The position numbers and the translations under genes were made by a program. The notes beneath the pieces are model-generated. The model had not been told where the DNA came from. It did no database searches and saw only the letters and a list, made by a program, of their open reading frames with translations. From Georgfuchsia toluolica (GTDB lineage Bacteria; Pseudomonadota; Gammaproteobacteria; Burkholderiales; Rhodocyclaceae), in the NCBI RefSeq assembly GCF_907163265.1, contig NZ_CAJQUM010000001.1, positions 1,488,001-1,552,000 on the forward strand: a stretch of DNA of 64,000 bases, in the 5' to 3' direction. Position 1 is the stretch's first letter; each line of letters begins with the position of its first letter. Of this stretch, positions 38,958-48,008 are shown piece by piece.

Positions 38958-38971
38958 TTGATACAGATCAA
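38958..38971. promoter_or_regulatory. Perfect FNR box
   Basis: TTGATACAGATCAA, an exact match to the FNR consensus TTGAT-N4-ATCAA. It lies 27 bases before the preferred fnr ATG, so it probably mediates autoregulation and could also affect the divergent TauE/SafE-copper ATPase pair. Confidence 0.8.
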
Positions 38972-38998
38972 ACTGGACAAAACACAGTGCACGCCCCA

Positions 38999-39727
38999 AT
39001 GTCGGCCATAAATCTCAATACCCTCAAAGTTGCCTGCTCGCATTGCAACTTGCGCGAGCTCTGCCTGCCCATCGAACTGACCAATCAGGAGTTAACCAAG
39101 CTGGACGCCCTGGTGGGTGCTGGACGCAAGATCAAACGCGGACAGAGCCTTTATCGTTCCGGAAATCCTTTCGAGGCCATTTACGCAGTCAGGACAGGTT
39201 TTTTCAAGACCGATGTCCTGCTTGAAGATGGTCGCGAGCAAGTTACCGGGTTTCAGATGGCCGGCGAGATCATTGGCTTGGATGGCATCTGCAGCGAAGT
39301 CCACACGTGCAACGCGATTGCTCTCGAGGACAGTGAAGTATGCGTCATACCCTTCGCCATGCTGGAGCAGTTGCAAACCGAAATTCGCGCTTTGCAGCAC
39401 CATATTCACAAGGTCTTGAGCCGTGAGATCGTTCGCGACCAAAGCGTCATGATGCTTCTCGGCACCATGCGCGCCGAGGAGCGCCTTGCTACCTTCCTGC
39501 TCAATTTATCGCAACGCTTTGCCGCACGCGGCTACTCGGCAACCGAATTTCACTTGCGCATGACTCGTGACGAAATCGGTTCCTACCTTGGACTGAAATT
39601 GGAAACCGTGAGCAGAGCGCTTTCCCACTTTCATGAAGGTGGGCTGATCAACGTACAGCAAAAACATATTCGTATCCACGACCTGGAAGGAATACGGAAA
39701 TTGCTGTCGCGACAAGCATCCCCCTGA
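38999..39727 (+). CDS. fnr: Fnr-family oxygen-sensing transcription regulator
   Basis: CRP/FNR regulator of 242 residues. The start at 38999 gives MSAINLNTLKVACSHCNLRELC, the usual betaproteobacterial opening. Three Cys (CSHCNLRELC) plus one in EVHTCNAIAL can hold the oxygen-labile [4Fe-4S] cluster. The helix-turn-helix region MTRDEIGSYLGLKLETVSRALSHFHEGGLI contains the ExxSR residues that read TTGAT. An alternative ATG at 38933 would place the FNR box inside the coding region and is less likely. Confidence 0.94.
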   Translation: MSAINLNTLKVACSHCNLRELCLPIELTNQELTKLDALVGAGRKIKRGQSLYRSGNPFEAIYAVRTGFFKTDVLLEDGREQVTGFQMAGEIIGLDGICSEVHTCNAIALEDSEVCVIPFAMLEQLQTEIRALQHHIHKVLSREIVRDQSVMMLLGTMRAEERLATFLLNLSQRFAARGYSATEFHLRMTRDEIGSYLGLKLETVSRALSHFHEGGLINVQQKHIRIHDLEGIRKLLSRQASP

Positions 39728-39911
39728 TCAGAGGTTTTTGTTCCCGGTCACGCCACCATAAGAAAATACAAATACCGCTTGCCAGCAGGATATTCTTGCC
39801 GTATGCTGCCAGCAGCAGTCGATTCAAGTCCGGTATTTGCTGTACGGTGGTCACCCCGCCTTCAAGGCGCTGTCTTTCCAGTCCTGCGACGTTTCTTGAT
39901 TTCGTTTGCAT

Positions 39912-39940
39912 CCGGGCATGTGCCCGGCTTTATATTTTTT
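39912..39940 (+). promoter_or_regulatory. Hairpin with T run in the cold-shock gene leader
   Basis: ccgggc / gcccgg stem with an atgt loop followed by ctttatatttttt, immediately before the cold-shock ribosome binding site. It has the form of an intrinsic terminator, so it may end upstream transcription or act as an attenuator in the leader. Confidence 0.55.
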
Positions 39941-39953
39941 CAAGGAAACTAGC

Positions 39954-40157
39954 ATGTCAACTGGTACAGTAAAGTGGTTCAACGATGCGAAGGGTTTTGG
40001 CTTCATCACTCCCGATGACGGCGGTGAAGACCTGTTCGCGCATTTCTCCGAAATCCAGGCCAGTGGCTTCAAGTCGCTGCAAGAAGGCCAGAAAGTCAAC
40101 TTCGATGTGAAGATGGGTCCGAAAGGCAAGCAGGCCGCCGCTATCAAGCCGGTATAA
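39954..40157 (+). CDS. Cold-shock domain protein
   Basis: CspA-family RNA/DNA-binding protein of 67 residues. It opens [34 protein letters not shown], with both RNP motifs (KGFGFI and DLFAHF). The start at 39954 follows aagga. It is a single gene between a leader hairpin and a strong terminator. Confidence 0.95.
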   Translation: MSTGTVKWFNDAKGFGFITPDDGGEDLFAHFSEIQASGFKSLQEGQKVNFDVKMGPKGKQAAAIKPV

Positions 40158-40171
40158 CTCCCGACTTCGAC

Positions 40172-40200
40172 AAAAACCGCAGCTTGGGCTGCGGTTTTTT
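40172..40200 (+). terminator. Terminator of the cold-shock gene
   Basis: Arms ccgcagc (40177-40183) and gctgcgg (40188-40194), then seven Ts. Confidence 0.9.
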
Positions 40201-40308
40201 TACGTCTGGATAATGCTGCAATCCGGCACCACACGCTGTTGCACTATAATTAGAGGTTGATTTCTGGCACCCGCTGCCTTTCCCTTCCAACCAAGTCAAG
40301 GAATCCGC

Positions 40309-41955
40309 ATGGAACGCGAAGCGATGGAATTCGACGTAGTGATCGTTGGTGGTGGTCCCGCCGGCCTTGCTGCTGCTATTCGCCTCAAACAGCTCAACAC
40401 CGACATCAACGTTTGCTTGATCGAGAAAGGCGCTGAAATCGGCGCCCACATCCTTTCCGGCGCGGTGATGGATCCCCGCGCAATCAACGAGCTGATTCCT
40501 GACTGGAAGGAAAAAGGCGCGCCGCTAAATCAGCCGGTGACGGGCGACGACGTACTTATCCTCAACGCAACAGGCGCCAAACGCATCCCGGACTGGCTGT
40601 TACCGCGCACCTTGCACAACCACGGCAATTACGTGATCAGTCTTGGCCAGGTCGCGCGCTGGATGGCCCAGCAGGCAGAGGCCCTGGGTGTCGAAATCTA
40701 CCCCGGTTTTGCCGGCGCCGAAATTCTCTACGACGACAAAGGCGCAGTGCGCGGTGTGGCAACTGGCGACATGGGTGTCGGCCGCGATGGACAACCCACT
40801 GATGCCTACGCACCTGGCATGGAACTGCTGGGCAAGTACACCCTTTTCGCCGAGGGCGCGCGCGGCCATCTGGGCAAACAGCTGCTCGCAAAATACAAGC
40901 TCGATGCGGGTAAGGATCCCCAGACTTACGCCATCGGGATCAAGGAATTGTGGGAAGTCGATCCGGTCAAGGCCAAGCCCGGGCTGGTGGTACACACTTC
41001 CGGCTGGCCGATTCAGGACGGCACCTTCGGTGGCGGCTTCCTCTATCACCTCAATGACAATAAAGTCACCCTCGGATTCGTTCTCGGGCTCAACTACAAA
41101 AATCCCTGGATGAGTCCCTTCGAGGAAATGCAACGCTGGAAGACGCACCCGTCCATCCGCGCCCACATCGAGGGTGGCAATCGGATCGGCTACGGTGCGA
41201 GGGCAATCAACAACGGAACTCCGCAAGCCCTGCCCAAGACGGTATTCCCTGGCGGTGCGCTGATCGGATGCGACGCCGGGTACATGAATGCCGCTCGCAT
41301 CAAGGGCAGCCATACCGCCATCAAATCCGGCATACTCTGCGCCGAAGCGCTGGCTGAAGCGCTGGCCGCAGGACGTTCTGCGGATGAACTCAGTGCCTAC
41401 CCTGAAGCCTACGAGAAGAGCTGGCTCAAGGAAGAACTCGATCAGCAGCGCAATTTCAAACTCTGGTTCAAAAAGGGCCCGTTGATCGGCCAGATGATGA
41501 CCGGCATCGAACAATGGCTCCTGCCCAAGATCGGTATCAAGAGCCCACCGTGGACACTGCACGGAACACAGCCGGATCACATGACGCTGCTGCCGGCAGC
41601 AGAATGCGAGAAGATTGACTATCCGAAGCCGGATGGCGTGATTTCCTTTGATCGTCTTTCCTCGGTATTCCTGTCGAACACCAATCATGAAGAAAACGAG
41701 CCTTGCCACTTGGTGCTGAAGGATGCATCGGTACCGATCAGCATCAATCTGGCCAAATACGATGCTCCGGAACAGCGCTATTGCCCGGCCGGCGTATACG
41801 AAATCGTGCGCCTGGAGGATGGCAGCGAACCACGCCTGCAGATCAACGCGCAGAACTGCGTACACTGCAAGACCTGCGACATCAAGGATCCAACCCAGAA
41901 TATCAACTGGGTGGTGCCGCAAGGCGGCGAAGGACCGATCTACGGCAGCATGTAG
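40309..41955 (+). CDS. Electron transfer flavoprotein-ubiquinone oxidoreductase
   Basis: ETF-QO of 548 residues, passing electrons from flavoprotein dehydrogenases via ETF to ubiquinone at the membrane. FAD-binding VVIVGGGPAGLAAAIRL is at the N-terminus. AGYMNAARIKGSHTAIKSGILCAEAL is the conserved second FAD region. The C-terminal [4Fe-4S] ligands are in RYCPAGVYE and NCVHCKTCDIKDPTQNINWVVP. No etfAB genes are adjacent, but the MBL gene starts nine bases after its stop and is likely co-transcribed. Confidence 0.96.
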   Translation: MEREAMEFDVVIVGGGPAGLAAAIRLKQLNTDINVCLIEKGAEIGAHILSGAVMDPRAINELIPDWKEKGAPLNQPVTGDDVLILNATGAKRIPDWLLPRTLHNHGNYVISLGQVARWMAQQAEALGVEIYPGFAGAEILYDDKGAVRGVATGDMGVGRDGQPTDAYAPGMELLGKYTLFAEGARGHLGKQLLAKYKLDAGKDPQTYAIGIKELWEVDPVKAKPGLVVHTSGWPIQDGTFGGGFLYHLNDNKVTLGFVLGLNYKNPWMSPFEEMQRWKTHPSIRAHIEGGNRIGYGARAINNGTPQALPKTVFPGGALIGCDAGYMNAARIKGSHTAIKSGILCAEALAEALAAGRSADELSAYPEAYEKSWLKEELDQQRNFKLWFKKGPLIGQMMTGIEQWLLPKIGIKSPPWTLHGTQPDHMTLLPAAECEKIDYPKPDGVISFDRLSSVFLSNTNHEENEPCHLVLKDASVPISINLAKYDAPEQRYCPAGVYEIVRLEDGSEPRLQINAQNCVHCKTCDIKDPTQNINWVVPQGGEGPIYGSM

Positions 41956-41964
41956 GGGCGCTTT

Positions 41965-42906
41965 TTGCTAGCCGCCACACACCATTACGGCAATGGAATT
42001 TATGTTGTCGATTCGGGTTTTATCGGCGCAAATCTGGTAGCCATCCACCTTATTGTCGAAAAGGGCCGCGTCGCCATTGTCGATACGGCAGTCAATGCGA
42101 CGGTACCCCGCCTGCTGCATGAACTTGCCGGTCTTGGGCTGACTGTTGCACAAGTCGATTATGTGATCCTCACGCATGTCCATCTCGATCATGCGGGGGG
42201 CGCAGGACAACTGATGGCGGCTTTCCCCGCCGCGCGGCTCGTGGTGCATCCGCGTGGCGCAAGGCACATGATAGATCCGTCGAAACTCATCGCCGCGACC
42301 TACGATGTCTATGGCCGGGATAATGCGATCCGCATGTATGGCGAAATCCTGCCGATTAGCGCCACACGCGTCATTGAAGCCTCCGACAAAACCGTCATCT
42401 GCCTCGCCGGCCGTGAACTGCTGCTGCTCGATTCGCCTGGGCATGCCAGACACCACATCTGCATCCGCGATAGCCATACCGGGCACATTTTCACCGGCGA
42501 CACCTTCGGGCTTTCCCATCGGCAATTCGACTCTGGCGGGCGTCAGTTTATCTACCCTACCACAACTCCCAGCCAGTTCGATCCTGATGCCCTGCATCGC
42601 ACTGTCGACATGATTGCCGGTTTCAAACCTTCGGCGCTGTATGTCACGCATTTTGGCCAGGTACGCGACATACCGCGGCTAGCCGCCGACATGCACAGGC
42701 TGATCGACGCACAGGTCGAGATTGCCATGCAGGAGAAGGACTTCGGGGCCGATCGTTACGAACGCATCAGATCAGGAATGTGCCAACTCGTCGCGGCGGA
42801 AGCCGAAGCCCAAGGTTGGGGATTGCAGGGCAACGCAGCCATCGAACTCCTCTCGTTCGACATTGCGCTCAATGCCAAAGGCATTGATATCTGGCTGGGC
42901 AGTTAG
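41965..42906 (+). CDS. MBL-fold metallo-hydrolase
   Basis: Metallo-beta-lactamase fold hydrolase of 313 residues. The metal motif is THVHLDHAGG (HxHxDH), and later ligands are in SPGHARHH, FTGDTFG and YVTHFGQV. TTG at 41965 is taken as the start since it follows a gggg-containing site and no closer ATG fits. It belongs to the glyoxalase-II-like branch, but the substrate is unknown. The stop codon abuts the stop of the convergent nitronate-monooxygenase-like gene. Confidence 0.85.
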   Translation: MLAATHHYGNGIYVVDSGFIGANLVAIHLIVEKGRVAIVDTAVNATVPRLLHELAGLGLTVAQVDYVILTHVHLDHAGGAGQLMAAFPAARLVVHPRGARHMIDPSKLIAATYDVYGRDNAIRMYGEILPISATRVIEASDKTVICLAGRELLLLDSPGHARHHICIRDSHTGHIFTGDTFGLSHRQFDSGGRQFIYPTTTPSQFDPDALHRTVDMIAGFKPSALYVTHFGQVRDIPRLAADMHRLIDAQVEIAMQEKDFGADRYERIRSGMCQLVAAEAEAQGWGLQGNAAIELLSFDIALNAKGIDIWLGS

Positions 42907-44172
42907 TTAAGACGCCAAGGCAAGAATTGACTCGGGCAAAGCAATCTTGTAGTCACGACTGTACTGGTAGTCATGAAACACATGCTCGGCGGACAATAGC
43001 TGGTAAGTACCGTCCGCCTGTTTGTTGGTCGTGTCCTTCAGGCGATAGGTCAGCTGCCCGCAGGTCCAGCATTTGAAGTTGCGCATTTGGGTGCACAGGC
43101 AGGTCTTGTCCATCACCGACAGTTTCTTGGCGCCCGGATGCAGCGCCACTTCCCGGTTGTAGGAAGTGATGTAGGCACAGTTGCCATTGCCGTCAAGCAG
43201 GTAGCCGTAGGCTTCGCAATTGGGACGGATGCCATCGCCGATGGCCGGACTGTTCTTCAGCATGCGCATCGGGTAGCCGGTCGGGGAAATGGTGTTGACC
43301 TCGATATCGCTCTCGCTGGCCTTGAAATATTCCTGTTGTACCTTCTCCGGCAAGCCGCATTCGTGGGTAACGGTAAAGCGCGTCGCTACCTGTATCGCCG
43401 CCGCACCCTCTTCGAGAAAGGACACGGCATCGCTGCCGGTGAAAATACCGCCGGCCGGAATGACCGGAATATCGAGATGCTCGGCTTTCAGGTAAGCAAG
43501 AATTTCGTTGACGATAGTGCGCAAATCATATCTTGCCCAGTCCATGCCGAAACCCAAGTGGCCGCCTGCCAGCGGTCCTTCAACGACAATGAAGTCAGGC
43601 AGGCGATTGACCCGTGCGTTCTTGCGCAGAAATAGCTGCAGCGCGCGTAACGAGGAGACGATAATGCCAAGCTGGGCGTCGCGGAAACGCGGATGGTCCT
43701 CGATCAGCGCAAATGAACCGAGATGCAGGCCGGCGGAGAGCGTGATGCCATCGATGCCGGCATCGAGCGCACTGGACAGGCGCACGCGCAGGGTTTCGCG
43801 CGGTGCGTTCATGGTCAGCTTTTCCATGCAGTTGACAAACACCATGCCCGTGCCGCGCTTGGCTTCCATGGTCTTGCCGACGTGGTTGCGGGTCGCTTCG
43901 GCCAGATGGCCAAGATCGAAATGCACCTGCGACTTGTCGGAATTCGTGACGTTGAACTTGTATAGCTTGGCCTTTTCCTTGACGAAGCGTGTTTTGAAAC
44001 GTTCGTCGGAAACCGCTGGCACCAAAGCGTCCGAAATATGCCCGACTCCACCCAGGCGCGCCGCCTCCAGCGCCAGTTCGGCAGTCGAAATATCGACTCC
44101 CATGCCTCCTACCATAATCGGTACCAACTCAGTACGACCAAACCTGAGACGAAAGTCATCTACACACTTCAT
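42907..44172 (-). CDS. Nitronate monooxygenase-like FMN protein
   Basis: TIM-barrel FMN protein of 421 residues in the nitronate monooxygenase/2-nitropropane dioxygenase superfamily. The opening LVPIMVGGMGVDISTAELALEAARLGGVGHI, the EGPLAGGHLG loop, and IPVIPAGGIFTGSDAVSFLEEGAAAIQVATRF are hallmarks. A C-terminal extension carries four Cys (CLCTQMRNFKCWTCG) that could bind zinc or a cluster, not usual in the simple enzymes. The substrate is uncertain, since many relatives act on fatty-acid or polyketide intermediates. It is a single gene. Confidence 0.85.
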   Translation of the reverse strand: MKCVDDFRLRFGRTELVPIMVGGMGVDISTAELALEAARLGGVGHISDALVPAVSDERFKTRFVKEKAKLYKFNVTNSDKSQVHFDLGHLAEATRNHVGKTMEAKRGTGMVFVNCMEKLTMNAPRETLRVRLSSALDAGIDGITLSAGLHLGSFALIEDHPRFRDAQLGIIVSSLRALQLFLRKNARVNRLPDFIVVEGPLAGGHLGFGMDWARYDLRTIVNEILAYLKAEHLDIPVIPAGGIFTGSDAVSFLEEGAAAIQVATRFTVTHECGLPEKVQQEYFKASESDIEVNTISPTGYPMRMLKNSPAIGDGIRPNCEAYGYLLDGNGNCAYITSYNREVALHPGAKKLSVMDKTCLCTQMRNFKCWTCGQLTYRLKDTTNKQADGTYQLLSAEHVFHDYQYSRDYKIALPESILALAS

Positions 44173-44221
44173 TTATGCTTGTCTTTCTGCTGTCGCGACA
44201 CGACCGAGTTAAAGTCAGATA

Positions 44222-44283
44222 CGCTTGATTATCCGCGATCTAGCCTATTCCATGCGCTTTTTTCTGCGCGGTATTATCAAGCG
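44222..44283. promoter_or_regulatory. Long imperfect inverted repeat in divergent spacer
   Basis: cgcttgattatccgcg (44222-44237) faces cgcggtattatcaagcg (44267-44283), complementary except for one bulged base and one mismatch, 29 bases apart. It lies between the divergent nitronate-monooxygenase-like and universal-stress genes and may be a paired operator or an RNA hairpin. Confidence 0.55.
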
Positions 44284-44403
44284 GCAATTCTTCTGGCTTG
44301 ATAAGATGTGTAACCAGTTTGCGCTTCAATGCACCCGCGACACAATTTGCATCAACACTTACACTGTTCGCATTCTTTTGATGACGCTATGGGGGATATT
44401 GCC

Positions 44404-44856
44404 ATGTTCAAGCATCTTCTGGTTCCGACCGATGGATCGACGATGTCCATTGAAACTAGAGATCGAGCCATAACCTTCGCGCAAGAAACCGGCGCGAAAC
44501 TTACCTTTTTCCATGTAAAACCGGAGTTCCCAATTGCCCTTTATGGTGAAGGGGCTTTGGTCGATCCCACCACACCGCAGCAGTTCTCGGAATTGGCTGA
44601 CCAGCAAGCCAAAAGTATTTTGGACGCCTGTATGGACAAAGCTAAAACCGCCGGTGTCGCGTGCGATTCGCGCAGCCAAACCAGCAGCTCGGTTCATGGC
44701 GCCATTGTCGCGGCGGCGAACGAAGTTGGCGCGGACTTGATCTTCATGGCCTCGCACGGACGCCGGGGTCTCAGCAGCCTGTTGCTGGGATCGGAGACGC
44801 ACAAGGTACTGACGCACTCGACGATTCCGGTACTGGTCTTCCGCCAGCCCCAGTAA
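44404..44856 (+). CDS. Universal stress protein (UspA family)
   Basis: UspA-domain protein of 150 residues. The start at 44404 follows ggggga and gives MFKHLLVPTDGSTMSIETRDRAI. The nucleotide-binding loop near the C-terminus is MASHGRRGLSSLLLGSETHKVLTHSTIPVLV, the ATP-binding G-2x-G-9x-G(S/T) pattern. Role in stress survival is inferred from the family. It is a single gene followed by a spacer. Confidence 0.92.
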   Translation: MFKHLLVPTDGSTMSIETRDRAITFAQETGAKLTFFHVKPEFPIALYGEGALVDPTTPQQFSELADQQAKSILDACMDKAKTAGVACDSRSQTSSSVHGAIVAAANEVGADLIFMASHGRRGLSSLLLGSETHKVLTHSTIPVLVFRQPQ

Positions 44857-45095
44857 AGTACCGGGGCTATTGATGCTGAACCGGCCAGCCGGAACCAAAC
44901 AAGGTAGCCTCGATGAAGGGCTCTGATGCATGGCCGGAAAAGCAACTAAAGGCCCGCCCCCTCCCGTCCTCCCCCTCACGGTGGAGGCGACTGAATGGCT
45001 CGCTTCGCTTGAAATCCTTCGCCCGATTTGCCATGACTGAACCGATCAGTGACTAATAGTTATCCCAACAGCCAGCTCCCCGTCGCGCTCGGTTC
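44857..45095. other. Spacer between universal stress and ppdK genes
   Basis: No gene seen. It contains a C-rich patch (about 44952-44990) like the hairpin words in other spacers. No confident terminator for either convergent gene. Confidence 0.4.
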
Positions 45096-47867
45096 CTACT
45101 TGCGCAACTGCGCCTGCGCGGCCGCCAGCCGCGCAATCGGCACCCGCGGGCCAGAGCAGGAGACATAGGTAAGGCCGATCTCGTGACAGAAATGGATCGA
45201 GGCCGGGTGGCCGCCATGTTCTCCGCATATACCGACCTTGAGGTCGGGTCGGGTCTTGCGGCCTTCCGTCACCGCCAGCTTCATCAACTCGCCGACGCCC
45301 TTCAGATCCAGCACCTCGAAGGGGTTGTCCTGGAGGATGCCGGTTTCGATGTAGGAAGGCAGGAACTTGTTCTCTGCATCCTCGCGGCTGAAGGAGAAAG
45401 TGGCCTGGGTCAGGTCGTTGGTGCCGAAACTGAAGAACTCGGCATCCTCGGCCATGCGCCCGGAACGCAGGCAGGCGCGCACCACTTCCAGCATGCTGCC
45501 GAACTTGACGCCGACGTTGATGCCGTGGGTCAGTTCCACCACCTTGTGCAGGCGCTGCACATAGCCGTGGATGCGCTTCAGTTCTTCCACCGTCGCCACC
45601 TGCGGCACCATGATTTCCGGATACACCACGAGTCCTTCACGGGCGCATAACGCTGCGGCTTCCAGGATGGCCTGAATCTGCATGGAATAGATTTCGGGAT
45701 ACGTTATCCCCAAGCGCACGCCGCGGTGACCCAGCATCGGATTCACTTCAGAAAGGGCACGCACTTTCTTGAGAATCTTCTCCTTCTTGTGGATGACGTC
45801 CTCCTCAAGATGATTGTCCTTGAACTCTTTCATCCCCATTGACAGCTTATTCAAGCCATCGGCATATTGCTGGTAGAGTCTGGGATTGAGCAGCTTCAGC
45901 GTTTCCGGCAGTTCCTCCAGGGCCTTGATGGAATCGCGCATGTGGTGCAGGTGGGCGATCTCCAGCTCCAGTTGCGCGGCGGTCGGCAGGAATTCATGCA
46001 TGGGCGGATCGAGCAGGCGCACTGTCACCGGCAGACCCTTCATGGCCTTGAATATGCCCTTGAAATCGGCGCGCTGGATGGTTAGCAGCCGATCCAGCGC
46101 CGCCTGACGCTCCTCGGTGGTTTCCGCCAGGATCATTTCCTGGACGATGGGCAAGCGGTCGGTGCTGTTGAACATGCGTTCGGTACGGCACAGGCCGATG
46201 CCCATGGCGCCAAAGGCGCGGGCGCGGGCAGCATCGTCAGGCGTATCGGCGTTGGCCATCACCTTGAGCCGCGCCACTTCATCAGCCCATTTCAGCAGCG
46301 TTTCCATTTCCGCCGAGAAGGTTGCCTCGACGGTGGGCACTTCGCCTGCATAGACCCTGCCGGTACTGCCGTCGATGGTAATGACATCACCTTCATGCAG
46401 CGTCGTTTCGCCGATGACGGCGCTGCGCGCCTGGTCGTTGATCACGATGGCTTCGCAACCGGAAACGCAGGGCTTGCCCATGCCGCGGGCAACGACAGCG
46501 GCGTGCGAGGTCTTGCCGCCGCGGCTGGTGAGGATACCCTGCGCCTGGAAGAAGCCGTGGATGTCCTCGGGTTTGGTTTCCTCGCGCACCAGGATGATCT
46601 TCTCGCCGGCCTTGCCGCGCGCTTCGGCCGTATCGGCGTCGAAAACGATGCGGCCGGAAGCTGCACCGGGTGATGCCGGCAGGCCCGTCGCCAAGGGCTT
46701 GCCATAAAAGTCGGGCGCCAGTTGCGGCACCAGGAGCTGTTCCAGCATGACGGGATCGACACGCAGCAGCGCCCGCTTCTTGTCGATCAATTCTTCCTTG
46801 ACCATCTCGACGGAAGTGCGCACCAGGGCCCGCGCGTTCATCTTGCCGTTGCGGGTTTGCAGGCAATAGAGGCGGCCGCGTTCGATGGTGAATTCGAAGT
46901 CCTGCACCTCCTGGTAATGGGATTCCAGGCGGTTGCGCAGTTCGATCAGCTGCCGGTAGATTTCCGGCATTTCCTGTTCCATCTCGGCAACGGGCTTGGG
47001 CGTGCGAATGCCCGCCACCACGTCCTCGCCCTGCGCGTTCACCAGATATTCACCATAGATAATGTTCTCGCCGGTGCCCGGATTGCGGGTAAAACCGACG
47101 CCGGTGCCCGAATCATCGCCCATGTTGCCGAAGACCATGGTGACAATGTTCACCGCCGTACCGTTGGCCATCGCGGGCGTGATGCGGAACTGCTTGCGGT
47201 AGTCGATGGCGCGCTTGCCGTTCCAGGAACGGAACACCGCGGCAATGGCGATCTCGAGCTGCTCGTAAGGGTCTTCCGGGAAAGGTTTGCCGGTGTGCTT
47301 TTGAACGATGGCGGCGAACTGGTTGGCCAGGTCGGCCAGATTCTCGGCTGACAGATCGACATCCTGGGCCGCACCTACCTGCCGCTTCATGGCGGTCATC
47401 GCGGCATCGAAGTGTTCGTCGGCGATGCCCAGCGCAATCTTGCCGAAAAGCTGGATGAAACGCCGCAGCGCGTCATGGGCGAAGCGCTCGTTCCCGGTCT
47501 GCGCGATCAAGCCCTTGATCGTGGAATTGTTCAGGCCCAGATTGAGAATGGTGTCCATCATGCCGGGCATGGACATGGCGGAACCGGAGCGCACCGAAAC
47601 CAGCAGAGGGTTTTTCGCATCGCCAAACAGCTTGCCGGATTTCTTCTCGACCTCCTTCATGGCGGCAAGGACGCCCTGCATGAGTCCGTCGGGGAGGCGA
47701 TCCTTTTCCAGATAGTCGAGGCATGCCTCGGTCGTAATGACGAAACCCGGCGGCACATTCAGGCCGATCTGGGTCATTTCGCACAGATTCGCCCCCTTGC
47801 CTCCCAACAGCATCTTGTTCTTGCCATCGCCTTCTTCAAAGGCATGGATATAGCGTTTGCTTGTCAC
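45096..47867 (-). CDS. ppdK: Pyruvate, phosphate dikinase
   Basis: PPDK of 923 residues, interconverting pyruvate, ATP and phosphate with PEP, AMP and pyrophosphate. The nucleotide-binding domain opens with GGKGANLCEMTQIGLNVPPGF and includes VSVRSGSAMSMPGMMDT. The phospho-histidine is in GGKTSHAAVVARGMGKPCVSG. The PEP domain ends GICGEHGGHPASIHFCHEIGLTYVSCSGPRVPIARLAAAQAQLRK, with the catalytic Cys. The length suits the family. Near the Rnf and hydrogenase-maturation genes it could help run glycolysis or gluconeogenesis reversibly under anaerobic conditions. Confidence 0.96.
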   Translation of the reverse strand: MTSKRYIHAFEEGDGKNKMLLGGKGANLCEMTQIGLNVPPGFVITTEACLDYLEKDRLPDGLMQGVLAAMKEVEKKSGKLFGDAKNPLLVSVRSGSAMSMPGMMDTILNLGLNNSTIKGLIAQTGNERFAHDALRRFIQLFGKIALGIADEHFDAAMTAMKRQVGAAQDVDLSAENLADLANQFAAIVQKHTGKPFPEDPYEQLEIAIAAVFRSWNGKRAIDYRKQFRITPAMANGTAVNIVTMVFGNMGDDSGTGVGFTRNPGTGENIIYGEYLVNAQGEDVVAGIRTPKPVAEMEQEMPEIYRQLIELRNRLESHYQEVQDFEFTIERGRLYCLQTRNGKMNARALVRTSVEMVKEELIDKKRALLRVDPVMLEQLLVPQLAPDFYGKPLATGLPASPGAASGRIVFDADTAEARGKAGEKIILVREETKPEDIHGFFQAQGILTSRGGKTSHAAVVARGMGKPCVSGCEAIVINDQARSAVIGETTLHEGDVITIDGSTGRVYAGEVPTVEATFSAEMETLLKWADEVARLKVMANADTPDDAARARAFGAMGIGLCRTERMFNSTDRLPIVQEMILAETTEERQAALDRLLTIQRADFKGIFKAMKGLPVTVRLLDPPMHEFLPTAAQLELEIAHLHHMRDSIKALEELPETLKLLNPRLYQQYADGLNKLSMGMKEFKDNHLEEDVIHKKEKILKKVRALSEVNPMLGHRGVRLGITYPEIYSMQIQAILEAAALCAREGLVVYPEIMVPQVATVEELKRIHGYVQRLHKVVELTHGINVGVKFGSMLEVVRACLRSGRMAEDAEFFSFGTNDLTQATFSFSREDAENKFLPSYIETGILQDNPFEVLDLKGVGELMKLAVTEGRKTRPDLKVGICGEHGGHPASIHFCHEIGLTYVSCSGPRVPIARLAAAQAQLRK

Positions 47868-48008
47868 GATCCGATTCTCCCGACAGACATACTGGCGTTG
47901 ATTATCCCACTCCGTGGGGCTGCGTAATGTACTACGTTATGCGCCAAATCAATGTTTGCCTTCAAGCAGCAAGTGCAGCCGATATGGCGAACCAGCACAG
48001 AGCGAACT

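Noticed and set aside
39648-39911. Minus-strand 87-codon frame overlapping the fnr 3' end
   Set aside because: Overlaps fnr antisense, no family resemblance, and the start lacks support.
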